Shown: positions 20,774 to 32,190 of the stretch, piece after piece
How the letters are laid out: every line of letters starts with the position of its first letter
Position numbering within the stretch: the first letter of the stretch is position 1
From: Sthenelais limicola
Lineage: Eukaryota > Annelida > Polychaeta > Phyllodocida > Sigalionidae
Direction of reading: 5' to 3'
Length of the DNA stretch: 64,000 nucleotides
Assembly: GCA_942159475.1 (NCBI GenBank)
Contig: OW804096.1
Coordinates: forward strand, 89,817,784 to 89,881,783
Notes under the pieces: model-generated
Database searches by the model: none
The model's input: the letters and a program-made list of their open reading frames with translations, nothing else
What the model was told of the DNA's origin: nothing
Translations under genes and position numbers: made by a program

Positions 20774-21464
20774 TGTTGCGATTCTTGCCTATGTTCTTTC
20801 CTATGTCTTTGTGGCCATCGTTGTACATCTGTGTTTCAGCTCCGGCTTAATATTAATCGATATTAAATAATGATATTTCGTGATCGTATAGGTTTACTTC
20901 TGCGAGAATACATATATTATGAATATCGATAGCAGGAGATAGGGGGAAAAGGAACTATAGTGGCCGGATTATATTAAAGTTCCAAAGGACCAAGGGTTGA
21001 AATATTCTATGTTCCAAGCGCGGATCCAAGATAAAACATCAAGAGTGAAATACTTCTTTCATATGTTCCCTTTATTCCTCCTTGTGTGTTGGGTTGAAGA
21101 CCTTGCTCCTCAACCCGATAAATGAACAGGTACATCGAGATATGAATAATTTTCAAACCAAGGAAGCATTATGTTTGCAACATAATTCAGGAATAATGGA
21201 ATAAATATAATAATCACATAAATGCAAAGTTGAACATAAATATAGAAATATGTAATGAACATCATGGTCAAAGTCCGGATGAAATCAAATGAATAATTAA
21301 TTAATGATAAATTAAACAAATAATATAAACTGCAAATATCATCAATGGTTGCAATGAATATCCTAGTGGGATCCGGAGGAACTACCCGGAGGCGGAGGTC
21401 CGGGTCCGGGTCAAACCGGAGCTATACGGAGCTCAATGGAAATCTTCATAATGGAGTCGTTACA
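20774..21464 (-). repeat. 5' LTR of the outer gypsy element
   Basis: 691 bases, TGTTGCG...GTTACA, matching the copy at 873-1,575. A GGAGGTCCGGGTCCGGGTC segment lies near the U3 end in element orientation. Confidence 0.9.
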
Positions 21465-21597
21465 TATTCATGCTGGGTCAGTCAATACACACTAGTGAAT
21501 ATATATGTGTATTCATGCTGGGTCAGTCAATATACACTTAGTGAATATACATGTGTATTCATGCTGGGTCAATCAATACACACTAGTGAATATATAG
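21461..21597. repeat. Minisatellite array, right of the gypsy insertion
   Basis: About three units of the same satellite as 300-638. The first is cut at TATT by the gypsy element and completes the unit truncated at 872. Confidence 0.85.
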
Positions 21598-21708
21598 GCA
21601 AAAGCGCATGAGGGACGATCTGTTGGCCCATATTTCCCGAGGGCGTAGTGAAAATCACGTAGCCCAAGGGAAATATGGGACGACAGATCGTCCCGAATGC
21701 ACTTTTGC
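21598..21708. repeat. Long hairpin palindrome
   Basis: Left arm 21,598-21,639 and right arm 21,668-21,708 are imperfect inverted copies (GCAAAAGCGCATGAGGGACG against CGTCCCGAATGCACTTTTGC). The loop is about 28 bases. RNA from either strand could fold into a strong stem. Confidence 0.75.
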
Positions 21709-21711
21709 ATT

Positions 21712-22659
21712 TATTATCACCTTAATAGAGGTTGGAAAGATACATTTTTCGACATTTTAGCTGGAAAATGGTTGGAATTCGATGAAAATCGATGGCAAAA
21801 CATGCAGTTTACGCTGCCCCTCCCACCTGGATCTTGTTTATAGTTCCGGGTCTTTGCAATCAGTACATATCAATGCGCGTTGGCCTGCCGGGTTGTGACA
21901 AGTCCAGCTGAATGTAGTTCTATTTTGAATCGTTATTTCGGTTAATTTTCGGTGTATTACTATTATTAAGACATGGATATGATTTAAATTACTTAATAAG
22001 ATAAATGTCGTTCAGTTTAATATTCAAATTCCTGTACTTTTTGCGTTTGAACTCGGCGTTTTTCGCCGACTAGGCCTAGAGCCTAAGGCTAAGCTTTGCA
22101 AAATCAAAACATGTGCTGTGCAGGAAAATCGCTCACGTTTTTTAATCAATTTGTTGCCTTTTCGCAGCTTTACATCTTTTAAAAACTCAACTAATGCTTT
22201 GGTAACAGGTACACTTCGATAATTATGAAAGGATTTTAGTTTATTTCCTTTATTTGATCAGATTTTTTCGTGACCGCTCCCAGTGATAGCTTCAATACCG
22301 TAACTAAGCACGCCGATCTATACGATAGTTGCCTGTGCTCTTACAAGCGCCTTCGGCGGTGGTTAGTTTCTACCTACACCTATGATCGATTATAACATAA
22401 ACTAAATAGAGAAAATAAGTTAATCGTTTATTTCCCATTAATCATGCTCGATTAGATTATGTGTATTTTTTGTGCAGAAGGAATTATTTAAATAAAAATA
22501 TAGAAAAAACGATCGGGACTATTTTGTTCATTAGGTGCGGGTAATACGGTGGGGAGCGGGTAATACGGCGGCCGTATTACCGGCTCTCTTTGATATGACG
22601 CTCAGTGCTTAAGCTTAAGTCTTGGCGTATCATACCAACCTCTAGAAAGGTATAATAAA
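21712..22659. mobile_element. Candidate non-autonomous DNA element with terminal inverted repeats
   Basis: TTTATTAT, ACCTT and AGAGGTTGG occur in order at the left end and inverted at the right end, with small gaps, over about 27 bases. The interior (about 0.95 kb) has no ORF. It lies between two blocks of the minisatellite. Confidence 0.45.
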
Positions 22660-22660
22660 C

Positions 22661-22992
22661 ATGTGTATTCATGCTGGGTCAGTCAATACACACTAGTGAA
22701 TATATATGTGTATTCATGGGTCAGTCAATACACACAATACACATTTTGTCTCAATACATAAATATAAGTAAAATGAAAACAGAATACATAGCCCAGGTGT
22801 AGAATGAAAAAAAAAAATTCCCCCGCCCCCCCCCCCCCCCTACACACTCTCCCCCCCCCCCCCCCAACACTCCCTCTGCCACCCCCACCCCCCCCAAACA
22901 CACACAAACCCGCCTCCCCCCCCCCCCCAAATTGGTAGAAAGCACAAAAAAAGTGTAAAATGCGGGTTTTTCGTGTAAAATGCGGCATTTGT
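22661..22992. repeat. Satellite remnant and poly-C tracts
   Basis: One and a half satellite units are followed by several C runs (about 22,815-22,930) that mirror, in inverted orientation, the poly-G at 639. Copies of GTGTAAAATGCGG then lead to the right inverted terminus. Confidence 0.7.
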
Positions 22993-23013
22993 GTAAAATG
23001 CGGCTTATAGTGC

Positions 23014-25858
23014 AACCGGGTTAGGCTTAGCCTTTGGGCCTACATTAGGCCAACTATAATATATAACTATTGATACCTAATATATTAGCTTATTACTTTT
23101 TAAAGTCATTGTAAAATCGTAGTTTGATTTTCTGAAACGCTTATTGATATTTAAAACAACTCAAGGATATCTCTTGTTTTTAAACAAGTCTACTGATTAT
23201 ACATTTTTCATATTTTAAATCTTTGCTTCATCATGTTTTTATTTCTCTTCAAAACCGTAACGTTTTGGTAAAAGTACGGCCGCTTTGATTGACTTACTTT
23301 ACAACTAAAATGAGTTATCATTAACTTTGTCTTTGACAACTACCATAATTGATATTTCAATCTATGCTATGCATTATTTTTACAAGTTACTATATTCCTC
23401 GCTAGTTCAGGTAATTTTCCTTGTAATTGAAGCCTAAAATGTTAAATGCTTGTTAATTCATGTCATAAATCCTATTCTAAACACGCTATTTTTGCACACT
23501 GTTATATGGCCCCGAGGTCGACAACCATTTCAGCCGATATGAACCACTTAGTTTTTATGGAAACCTGTAAATAGTGTAATAGGCTGTACAGTTTCGGTGT
23601 CACTCGACTACTATTAATTTATTTAAACGATCATGTAACAAAGAATGGAAGAAAATAAAAAAGCCTAGGGCTAGGGTAAAAAATAGATTAAATCTCTTGA
23701 GGAACAACGTGAGGAGATAGAGTGAATGAATTCTTTATTCGAGACTATGCTCAAAATGGCTGTGATTTTTTTAAGACTCGTTATTGAGTAATGATAGGCA
23801 TATGTTGTTTTGTCTCACTGTGTGGTTATAATCATAATTAATAGGGTATATTTATATCTGTAATTGTTTTCAGAGCATCAGACTACACTAACGAAGAAAT
23901 GTATGTATGCTAGTTGTAATTATAGCCGTTTATTAATATTAATTTGTGTTTACTCCCAGCAGCCCTTCTCAAAATTATACATGTATTGTCCTGAATGGAA
24001 TTCAAGGAGGAGACGTGAAATTTTATGTGGTTCGAAATATCCTGTCGATGATATATTCCTTTGGCTTGTTCTATTATTTAGGTTCGTTGTGCAATCGAAC
24101 TGTTTGTACAAAAATGAAAGCTAAATTCTAGACCCTTGTACCTCTACACGGCTAGCCTCTTTAGGACCCTAGTGCCCCTAATTAGACTATGTTATTAACC
24201 TTCTTTTCATCCTTCTTTTCATCTTGGTGGAAGTACATCGCGCTGTCGGCACTCGGCTGATTCGCTCGCATCTGTTAAAGAAGTATCCCTAGTATCACTA
24301 ATTTGTGTTAGTAACGTATTTACATGGAACCCAAAGTGTCGTTATTCTATCTTTCTGAAAGGCGCTGGAGACAGGGTGCTAATTGTAGGGGTGCAAGCGT
24401 CCATATCCCAGACATGTATTATATATACGCAATCCAGTAACCGTGTATGTCAATTTATATCATGGAATTAACCAAAATAATATAATATTCCTAAGAAATT
24501 TTGTGGCAACTAAAAACAATGCTATTTATAGTGCTATTCTATCCAATATTCAAATAATACCAAATAATCTTTTCATAGCATTTTTAGATTTTACACTTCT
24601 TTTGCACACCATTAATGTGTATTAGCCAACCGATGTAGAATAATTATATAGATGTTGCATGTTTATTGTGGGTACATTTAAGTTCAGCTGTAAGTCGGTA
24701 GACTGCAGCACTATTTGCTGTCATGTTGATCGCAAAAGATAATGAAGAAATACCGTGGTCTACAAGTCGGTAGACTGCAGCACTATTTGCTGTCATGTTG
24801 ATCGCAAAAGATAATGAAGAAATACCGTGGTCTACATGGCGTAGATCTTTCACGAATTTTTTCATTTCTCGCCTCAACCTTGCCGTACATCATAATTAGT
24901 ATATGTGGCCTTTAATTGCTGCTGGTATGTATGCCCTGCTGTACAAAACGTCCCTCCTGTCAATTTATGTCTATGGCTCTGCTCCTTTGCTTGGTGTTCG
25001 CTCGATATAACATCCTTAAAGTTTATATTATATGTTCTTTATCCCAACTTTACCCGAGTTTTTCATTTCAATATTGTCATTGATGAAATAAATATTCATT
25101 CAAAGTTCTCTGCGTCTCCGCACGTTATATATAGGAATATATATATAACGTTGACTTATGCTTAATCGTTACACAGTAATTAATTGACAACATGAGCATA
25201 CCCATTCCATTTAGCCTTAGATACTTACTTTGTTCTATAGTAATCAAAAACTATGATCACTCTGTATGGGCATTTGTATCGACTTGTCCAGTAACATATT
25301 TGGTTGTCCCAATTCCTTTGAGGCAATTAAAGTATACCGTCAACCTTATTGGGAACACATTGAATGCTCTGCTAAGCTACTGCACGTATTACTAGCGTTC
25401 TGATGTTCTGCTGAGTTTCAGTTCATACTTGCCTTTGGTCATGAGCGATAAAACTAACTGTGATAAGCAAAAAATCCTTGTCTTGTCTTTCGACACCCCA
25501 ATCTTATAAGTACAAATCGCCAAAACTACAACTACCTTTACTCATAATGATAATTTATCCTATGACAATATATATAGTCACAAGTGGTGGCTATAACTTT
25601 GAATATTTGTATCATTAGACTAATTTATTGAAGAAGTAGTGATATACTGCTTTTCAGTATCAATGTTTCCTACCCCATGAACGTTTAGGCAAGAACACAC
25701 AAAACCCAAACAGTATTCATTGTACTAGTACCACTAAAGTAACTCTGGTTCATGTGGGCATTGTTACACAACTGAGAGGCGTCGGACGGACCAAATCCAG
25801 TATGATATGGTCGTTTTCAAACTTTCACATGTTCATTGAAGCTCCCTCTTCTTTCCAG
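23014..25858. other. Unannotated interval upstream of the first visible MBD2/3 exon
   Basis: No exon could be recognised; in particular no segment coding the N-terminal half of an MBD was seen. Probably intron or 5' flank of the MBD2/3 gene. It contains one tandem duplication, listed separately. Confidence 0.5.
24692..24835. repeat. 72-bp tandem duplication
   Basis: A 72-base unit starting AAGTCGGTAGACTGCAGC and ending GTGGTCTAC is present twice, with almost no differences, which indicates a recent duplication. Confidence 0.85.
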
Positions 25859-26016
25859 CGCTGACCACAAGAAGATCCGCAGCAAGCCCGAGCTCGTGCG
25901 TGCAGTAGGACCCAACTATGATCTCAGTATGTTCGACTTCAGAACAGGAAAAATGCTCCAGAGCTCGATTCGTAAAAGTAAGCGGTTGAAAGGAACTACA
26001 TATGACTACGCCAGAG
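25859..26016 (+). CDS. MBD2/3: MBD2/3 exon: end of MBD and start of the linker
   Basis: It is flanked by a CTTTCCAG acceptor and a GTTTGT donor. It enters with the third base of a codon (phase 2 intron). The product HKKIRSKPELVR is the C-terminal strand/helix of the methyl-CpG-binding domain, followed by LSMFDFRTGKM, a signature of MBD2/MBD3. The N-terminal part of the MBD, with most DNA-contact residues, must be on an earlier exon. Ends in phase 1. Confidence 0.9.
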
Positions 26017-26809
26017 GTTTGTGTGCTTTTGTGTTGATGGGATGCTAATTGGTGGATGGAAGTCGACGAAAAAGAATCCAGGCTTTTAAACGGGCCTATC
26101 TACAGCAGAATACTTAGGTTATAATGTGCTTCACATAGTGAATAACTGATCGATCAAGGTTCCCGTTTTGGTAACATTCTATTACAGTACAAATGTTACA
26201 TTTGAACACCGTTACCATCTTACCAATAGCTTGTATGGTATTTGCGGAGAGAATTCATCCTTTTTGTGTTGGTGTGCTTTAGGTGCGTCCCCTCCCCCCA
26301 ACTTTGTCCTTGTAAGGATCTCGAAATGTTTTTCGATGAGAATCTTCCTGTATTTATCTGCTAAGCATGTCCACAAAATGTATTTTTGCATTCTTATTTC
26401 CAGTCATTTCGATTACACGCAACACTTTTCCTCCATTTACAGACTTCTGGTGTAGTGATTTTTTCGTAACGTCGCTTGAGATATTTTTTGACTTCTTGGT
26501 GTTGATTTTCCATTTTCAACTAGCCGTTTATTTGTGAACGTAATATTTTTACCAATGATTGATATGTCCATACCCTTATTTTACAACCTAGTAATGTCAG
26601 TTCCTTTCGCTTTCATCAAGATCATCTTTTTTGCTAATGTATTCATTGATTTCAATTATAAAGATACACTGAATAATTATAGTCTCCTCCAAAATCTAAC
26701 ACGATTCCTTTCTGCACCTGTTGGCAAAAGTAGTGGCTAAAATGAATGAATTGGCGCTAACCAAGTATAACCCTAAACTTATCAGCCGTCCTTCCCTCAT
26801 TTTGACTAG

Positions 26810-26952
26810 GGGTTCGACATGATGCCGCATTGGTACTACCTATCCGACAGACTGCCTCCATTTTCAAGCAACCAGTCACAGTCATTCGCACTAGACCAGA
26901 AAGTAAAACAAGAACTGATCTGAAACATGGTCCTCAAGAACAGCCTAGACAG
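26810..26952 (+). CDS. MBD2/3: MBD2/3 exon: TASIFKQPVT linker region
   Basis: It follows a TTTTGACTAG acceptor and joins the previous exon in frame across a split Gly codon. It encodes LPIRQTASIFKQPVTVI and, at the end, PQEQPRQ, both characteristic of the MBD2/3 region between the MBD and the C-terminal domain. This region contacts NuRD histone deacetylase subunits in vertebrate MBD2. The donor is GTATTG. Confidence 0.93.
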
Positions 26953-27156
26953 GTATTGTAGCATACATGATAAAACAATGTCTAATCAGATAAAGCGTAA
27001 AAATCGGCTATATTTTTCTAACAGAAGACATATATACTTGTACATATTTATTTGTAAATATCATTGACTTTGTAATCCAAAAATGTATTTCCAATATGTG
27101 CGTTTACGCTATTGTTACCGTAATGATAAAAGAATAATATTTTTTATATTTTACAG

Positions 27157-27247
27157 CTATTCTGGGAAAAAAGACTCCAGGGACTTAACGCCTGCGATAT
27201 CACAGAACAAGTTTTTAAAACGCTTGACCTTCCCAAGAACATTACAT
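27157..27247 (+). CDS. MBD2/3: MBD2/3 exon: LFWEKRLQGL segment
   Basis: It starts in phase 0 after TTTTACAG and reads LFWEKRLQGLNACDITEQV, then FKTLDLPKNI. This is the most conserved block of the MBD2/3 family C-terminal domain. It ends in phase 1 at GTAAGT. Confidence 0.95.
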
Positions 27248-27885
27248 GTAAGTCATGATTTCAAACTATGTCACTGCAGTGAATATATTCAACGTCATTT
27301 GAGTCTCTTCTTTTTTTTTTTACAAAAAGTTCTGCCTTAAAGACGTACATTTATCTAAAAATGCTGCTACTACGAGAAAATGCCATGTCGGTATCAGAGT
27401 GTAGAAAATTGGCAAAGAGATACGTCTATTTGTGCAATATTTAGGGGGAAATACACAGAATTCTAAATCTTTACTTTTGCAAAAAAATCTTTACTCAGTT
27501 TTGTTATGCTGAATAAAATAAATGGGTGTAAAATGTGATCAAACTTTTAAATGGTTGCCTGTTAAGAGCGTTTCCATGGTAAAAGAATTTAGGTTCATAT
27601 ATACAATTTATTCCATACAAATTAATAGGATTTCTAACTGAAAAGGTAGGCAAAAAATAGGCACTATTTCCGTGATGTTTGGCACTGCATGGACCTACCC
27701 TCATTTGAGATCTTTTAATCGTGGAGCTTTAATGAGGTGAAGCAGTTTGTCACATAAATTAATGGGCTGCAACTTTGAGAGACCGTAACCTCCCTAGCTT
27801 TTGGAGTATCAAAATGAGTTTTTCATTACAGGGCCTGTGTTAAAAATAGAAGTGTTACCCAGAAATATTTCTTTTCTTTTCGCAG

Positions 27886-28040
27886 CTGCTGGTCCAGAGC
27901 TTAGCACAGAGAACCTTCTTCAGAGTATTGCCGCCGTTCTTCACCTCAACAACCAACCCTTAACGGGACAAAATCACTCAAAATCTACCATTTCAAAGAA
28001 CCCCGTGGTAGTCATAAACACAGACCAACCTCTGGTCCAG
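27886..28040 (+). CDS. MBD2/3: MBD2/3 exon: C-terminal domain
   Basis: It reads on in frame (split Ser codon) with ENLLQSIAAVLHLNNQPLTG, then NPVVVINTDQPL, equivalent to the family's helix and NTxQPL motif. Donor GTAAGC, phase 0. Confidence 0.95.
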
Positions 28041-28210
28041 GTAAGCATTTTCCGCATTTCTTTCTAAACTTGTATTTAAAGAAAATGGAAGTTAAGTCAG
28101 TATTGCTTACATAATAATTAGAAATGATTTCGCACTTTATGCGGTTAGTCAAATGTGTTTCAATCAATACAGTAAACTTCTATTAATAAAGATCGTCGTA
28201 GTGTCTTAAC

Positions 28211-28358
28211 ATAGAATGTAATGAGAGCCGTGTCTAGGAGGCTGTATACAATGCCCACCAGTCTAGAGGCCGCTAGGCCTCGAGAGAGATACTCAGGTCG
28301 GTAAAAACGAGTGGGCATCGTATACAGTCTCCTAGACACTGCTCGAGTTACATTCTAT
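28211..28358. repeat. Foldback element in the last MBD2/3 intron
   Basis: A left arm (28,211-28,258) and a right arm (28,311-28,358) are inverted copies of about 48 bases with few mismatches (ATAGAATGTAA...ATGCCCAC). The centre of about 52 bases carries its own short palindrome (CTAGAGGCCGCTAGGCCTC). Likely a tiny MITE or foldback unit. Confidence 0.75.
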
Positions 28359-29108
28359 TTTTATATCATAGTCTCATGTTTAGAAAAAAAGTCAGAAACG
28401 AATTCTTTATTTACCTAGTTCGTACAACGATCCACCATATTGAGTGACAACTCCCGAAGTGTATGACGTACGAACGGGCGTGACGTCACACGCAGCACAA
28501 CGTCGCGGTTCATTTTTTACTAGGGGGAGTCATGGAAAAACATTGCCCGCGTTTTGAAGCGTAAATTACGCAATCCACCTTGTGTGAAGGTGGTATTTAG
28601 AGATGAGATGTGTTTAATGAATAAATATAGACCATTTAAGTATTATGTCACCATAGATAGACTATTAAAAAAAATACTGTTGTATCAGATTAAATTTCAC
28701 CTTGTTTTCCCCTAGCTAGTATAGTCCATCGGGCATTGACCAATAGGAAGCCTCTAAATGAATACGCCTAAATTCACGCGTGGTTTCTCTGTGACGTTAT
28801 ACAATGGTCGGATTTCACTCTGTTCCAGGGTGTACAACCCCCGATCATGATATAACAGAGAACATTTAACAATATCATTAAGCATCCTAACAAATATGGT
28901 TTATGTCATGACAGCCACCTGCTTGATAATATGCCGCATCATATATTCCCGACTCCTCTATGACGAAACACAATTAGTGCTGGAGTGAGTTGGAAAGGAG
29001 CAGTTAATTTTGTCTTAACTTATACAATATAGTAATAACCATAATAAGTTACTTTCGATCTGGTATCCGGTTATTACTCAATATGACCCATCTTTCTGTT
29101 TCTTTCAG

Positions 29109-29210
29109 ACTCTAATCATAACAGATGACGACATAAAGAGACAAGAAGTTCGTGTTCAAGAAGCACGTCACCAACTGGAACTTGCCATGAATAATGCAGA
29201 GGATCTTTGA
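29109..29210 (+). CDS. MBD2/3: MBD2/3 last exon: coiled coil and stop
   Basis: It encodes IITDDDIKRQEVRVQEAR and a short amphipathic helix, the coiled coil that pairs with p66/GATAD2 in NuRD. The stop TGA is at 29,208-29,210. The acidic tail found on many MBD2/3 proteins is absent. No canonical AATAAA is close by; one is at about 30,225. Confidence 0.93.
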   Translation, partial: TLIITDDDIKRQEVRVQEARHQLELAMNNAEDL

Positions 29211-31284
29211 ACGAAGCAACAATCATTTCTTTCTTTAAAAGATGTGAAGACTTTTTTTGTGTTCATAAATAAGTTAAACATGATGGAAAACAATCGTACA
29301 AACGATCATGGTTCATGACAGAATTCCGAAATTCGTGCATATAAATTTACTTGGATGTCAGTGTCGTTTATTCTTCTACCATATATTATGTATTTCGGAG
29401 GTCTGCTTTTACCTAACCTAACGTACGTGGCACGCAATATTGTAGATGCATTTTATTCTGTAAATACCCATAAGCTAAAGAAATATTGGATATAGTGACG
29501 TTAAAAAAGGTGTCAATTTGGAAGGATGAATGATATTATCTGGAAGGATGAATGATATTATCAATGAATTGGTATGCTATGTTTTCTTCTGGTAGTGCGA
29601 GATGTTTTGTTTGTAACATTGATGTCGTTTCATAATTAAAAAATGTCATTTAAACTTAATTCTTTTCGAGTCCGATTTGTATTTACCCCAAACGAATTTG
29701 TATTTGGTTGTCTGGTAATTTGTTTTATTATTTGTTACAAGGGTTAATGATGTAACCATAGACTGTCAAGCGCCAGTTTCTTATCGGAAATATCTTCTTT
29801 ACGTCATATTTCAGTGAATCCTTGGAAATATAAACGGGTTAATTCATGCACCATTGCTACTATTTCACACGAAATCCCGGCCCCTAGCATTCGTATTTTT
29901 CGTAAATGATCATCGATTCCTACAACTGGTAGACATTTGGGGTTTTGCCCAATAACCGGTTAAAATTCTGACGGACTTAATTTTTAACGAGCTGGGGCAG
30001 GGTAGTTAGCGCTAGTCTAACTCTAGTATGGTGACGGCTGACTAGGGCAGGGCGGGTAGAAAACCAGTGTTTCCTTACTTCAAATGCCAAAATGAGAATG
30101 TCAATTTTATTTCAGGCTGTCGTAATGAAAAGTGATAATTTGTTCAACTTTTTTCCCAGTCATTTTTTCTATAATTCCAACATTTCTCTCATAGCTCTGG
30201 GGAAATGTCTGTGTTTCGACCGACAATAAATATAAAGCCACTTTTTATTTCTAATTCGTTAACGAGTAATGTTTTTAACATAGTTTAATAATCCTTTGTT
30301 ACATTCTCAGTAAGATCAATATAATAAGAGGGTAACTCACGAGATTGTTGAAGGACCGTGAATATTCTAAGTGACAAACTAGTCCGCTAGTTAACTGTTA
30401 TTATTTATATCATAATGTATCGAATTACTTAAAAAAAAGGTCTGAATATGTATGCCTACCTTAAGTGGGTTTTTTTAAAAAATGGATATAAAAAGAAATG
30501 TATATGATACATCGGAATATATTTTCGAACGCGGTAGCCATACCCTCGCTTATTTTCCTTTATAATTACCAGGGGCGGCGGAACATAAAATATTGTGGGG
30601 GGGGGGGGCAAACTTTTTTGGAGTGTGGGGGGAGGGGGGGGTAGGTTTAGGGGTGGTATAATAGAATCGAAATATTTCGCCCACATCCAATACCTTATCA
30701 GGAAATCGGGCACACTTAATATGCTTATACTACCTTAAATAAATCTTTAAATTTTAATGTGGTATACTTTATCTTAAAGGTTTGTAAGGCAAGGATATAT
30801 CTAATAATACACTGTCTTGAAATTTGCGCTCAGCTCTACGAAAATCAGAACATTTCACCAAAAGAGATCTTGTAAATAAATAACAGTTCATTTTCCTGAA
30901 ACACATCATAATGTATTTATCCAGAGTATTCACTACAGCAAACCAAAATATAATTTCATAATAATCTGGATCATGCATATGAATATCCAGATTAGTTTTA
31001 CCTCAATAAACATGGCCTAACCTTTGGCAGGGAGACATCAGTATAGAAGGAGAGTAGGATGGAGAGAAGGGCCCTTTGGGGTGGGATCAAGGGGTGGAAG
31101 GTGGTGGTGGTGGTGGTGGTGGGAACCAATGAGAAGAAGAGTAGGATGGGGAGAGGGGAACAACAGGGGCGGGGAGAGGGGTACAGAGGGTGAGGGGAGA
31201 GTATGGTGGCAGAGTAGGATGTATCACCATTGTGAAATATCTAGAAATGAAAACCTGTTTTTTAAAAAATAAAAAAAATATCAG
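29211..31284. other. MBD2/3 3' UTR and intergenic DNA
   Basis: It contains a 22-bp unit (GGAAGGATGAATGATATTATC) tandemly repeated twice at 29,519-29,562, G-rich runs at about 30,597-30,645 and 31,100-31,200, and one AATAAA at about 30,225. No supported gene. Confidence 0.5.
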
Positions 31285-32190
31285 GCCCTTGTTCCTCATC
31301 TCTCGCCTCTATCCCTAATCTTTCACCTCTCTTCCCTCATCTCTCAATCTCCTTCCTCATCTCTCCTCCTTCACCTCTCATCGCTCACCCCTCATCTCTC
31401 CTCCGTCATCTCTTGCCTCTCATCTCTCACCTCTTATCCCCCATGTTTCACCTCTTGTCCCACATCTCTTGTACCTCATTCCTCACCTCTTGTCCCACAC
31501 GTATCATTCCTCATCCCTCATCTTTTGTCCCTCATCTCTTGTCCATCTCTCACCTCTTGTCCCTCATATCTCACCTTTCATCCTACACCTCTCATCTCTC
31601 GTCTCTCATCTCTCCCCTCTCGTCCCTCATCTATCACATTGTTACATCTTGTGTTACATCTATGATGTACTCATTATCAACGCATAAACCTGCAGGCGAT
31701 CAACCAAACCAAACAACCATCGTGGGCGCCATTACCGGAAGTGTTCTTTTATTCATTCCGTTCCCAACATGCAATGCTCCGTTCGTGAGTGGACATGACA
31801 CACATCTTGTCCCTCATCTCTTGCCTCTGTCCTCTCATCTCTCATCCCTCATATCTCACCTCTCATTCTCATCTCTCATCCCTCTTCCCTCACCTCTTGT
31901 CCCTCATTTCTTACCTCTTGTCCCTCATATCTCACCTCTACTCCCTCATCTCTTACTTCTCATCCCTCACCTCTCGTCTCTTGTCCCTCATCTCTCACAT
32001 ATATTGTCCCTTATCTCTTGCCTCTAGTCCCTCATCTCTCACCTCTTGTCCCTCATTTCTCACCTCTCATCCCTCATCTCTCGCCTCCCGTCCCTCATCT
32101 CTCATTCCTCATCTCTCTACTCTCGTCCCTCATCTCTCACTTCTTGTCCCTCATTTCTCGTCCCTCAACCCTCCCCTCTCGCCTTTTCCC
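31285..32190. repeat. CT-rich minisatellite
   Basis: Degenerate tandem units of about 20-30 bases are built from CCCTCATCTCTCACCTCT and TTGTCCCTCAT. The array is broken by about 160 bases of unique sequence (31,640-31,800). The strand is almost pure pyrimidine. The long ORFs across it are composition artefacts. Confidence 0.85.

Larger units (their letters stand above)
873..21464 (-). mobile_element. Outer Ty3/gypsy LTR retrotransposon, minus-strand orientation, interrupted by a nested element
   Basis: Two direct repeats, 873-1,575 and 20,774-21,464, begin TGTTGCG and end GTTACA. They are near identical apart from a 12-base tandem duplication in the left copy and a few substitutions. The element is flanked by TATT on both sides, and the flanking sequence joins into an intact minisatellite unit (TGTGTATTCATGC), which fixes the insertion site. 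All element ORFs are on the minus strand, so 20,774-21,464 is the 5' LTR. Removing the 10.65-kb inner element leaves about 9.9 kb. The gag and pol frames contain stops and frameshifts, so this copy looks inactive. Confidence 0.9.
155..23013. mobile_element. Outermost unit with terminal inverted repeats, carrying a minisatellite and nested retroelements
   Basis: The left end starts GCACTATAAGCCGCATTT and the right end (about 22,993-23,013) is its reverse complement; about 21 bases match exactly. Both ends then carry further copies of a subterminal CGCATTTTAC motif, the pattern expected of transposase binding sites. Without the nested gypsy insertion the unit would be about 2.3 kb. No transposase is seen, so it would be non-autonomous. 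No convincing target-site duplication was found at the two ends, so the family is left unassigned; the CACTA near the tip could suggest an En/Spm relative but this is weak. Confidence 0.55.
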
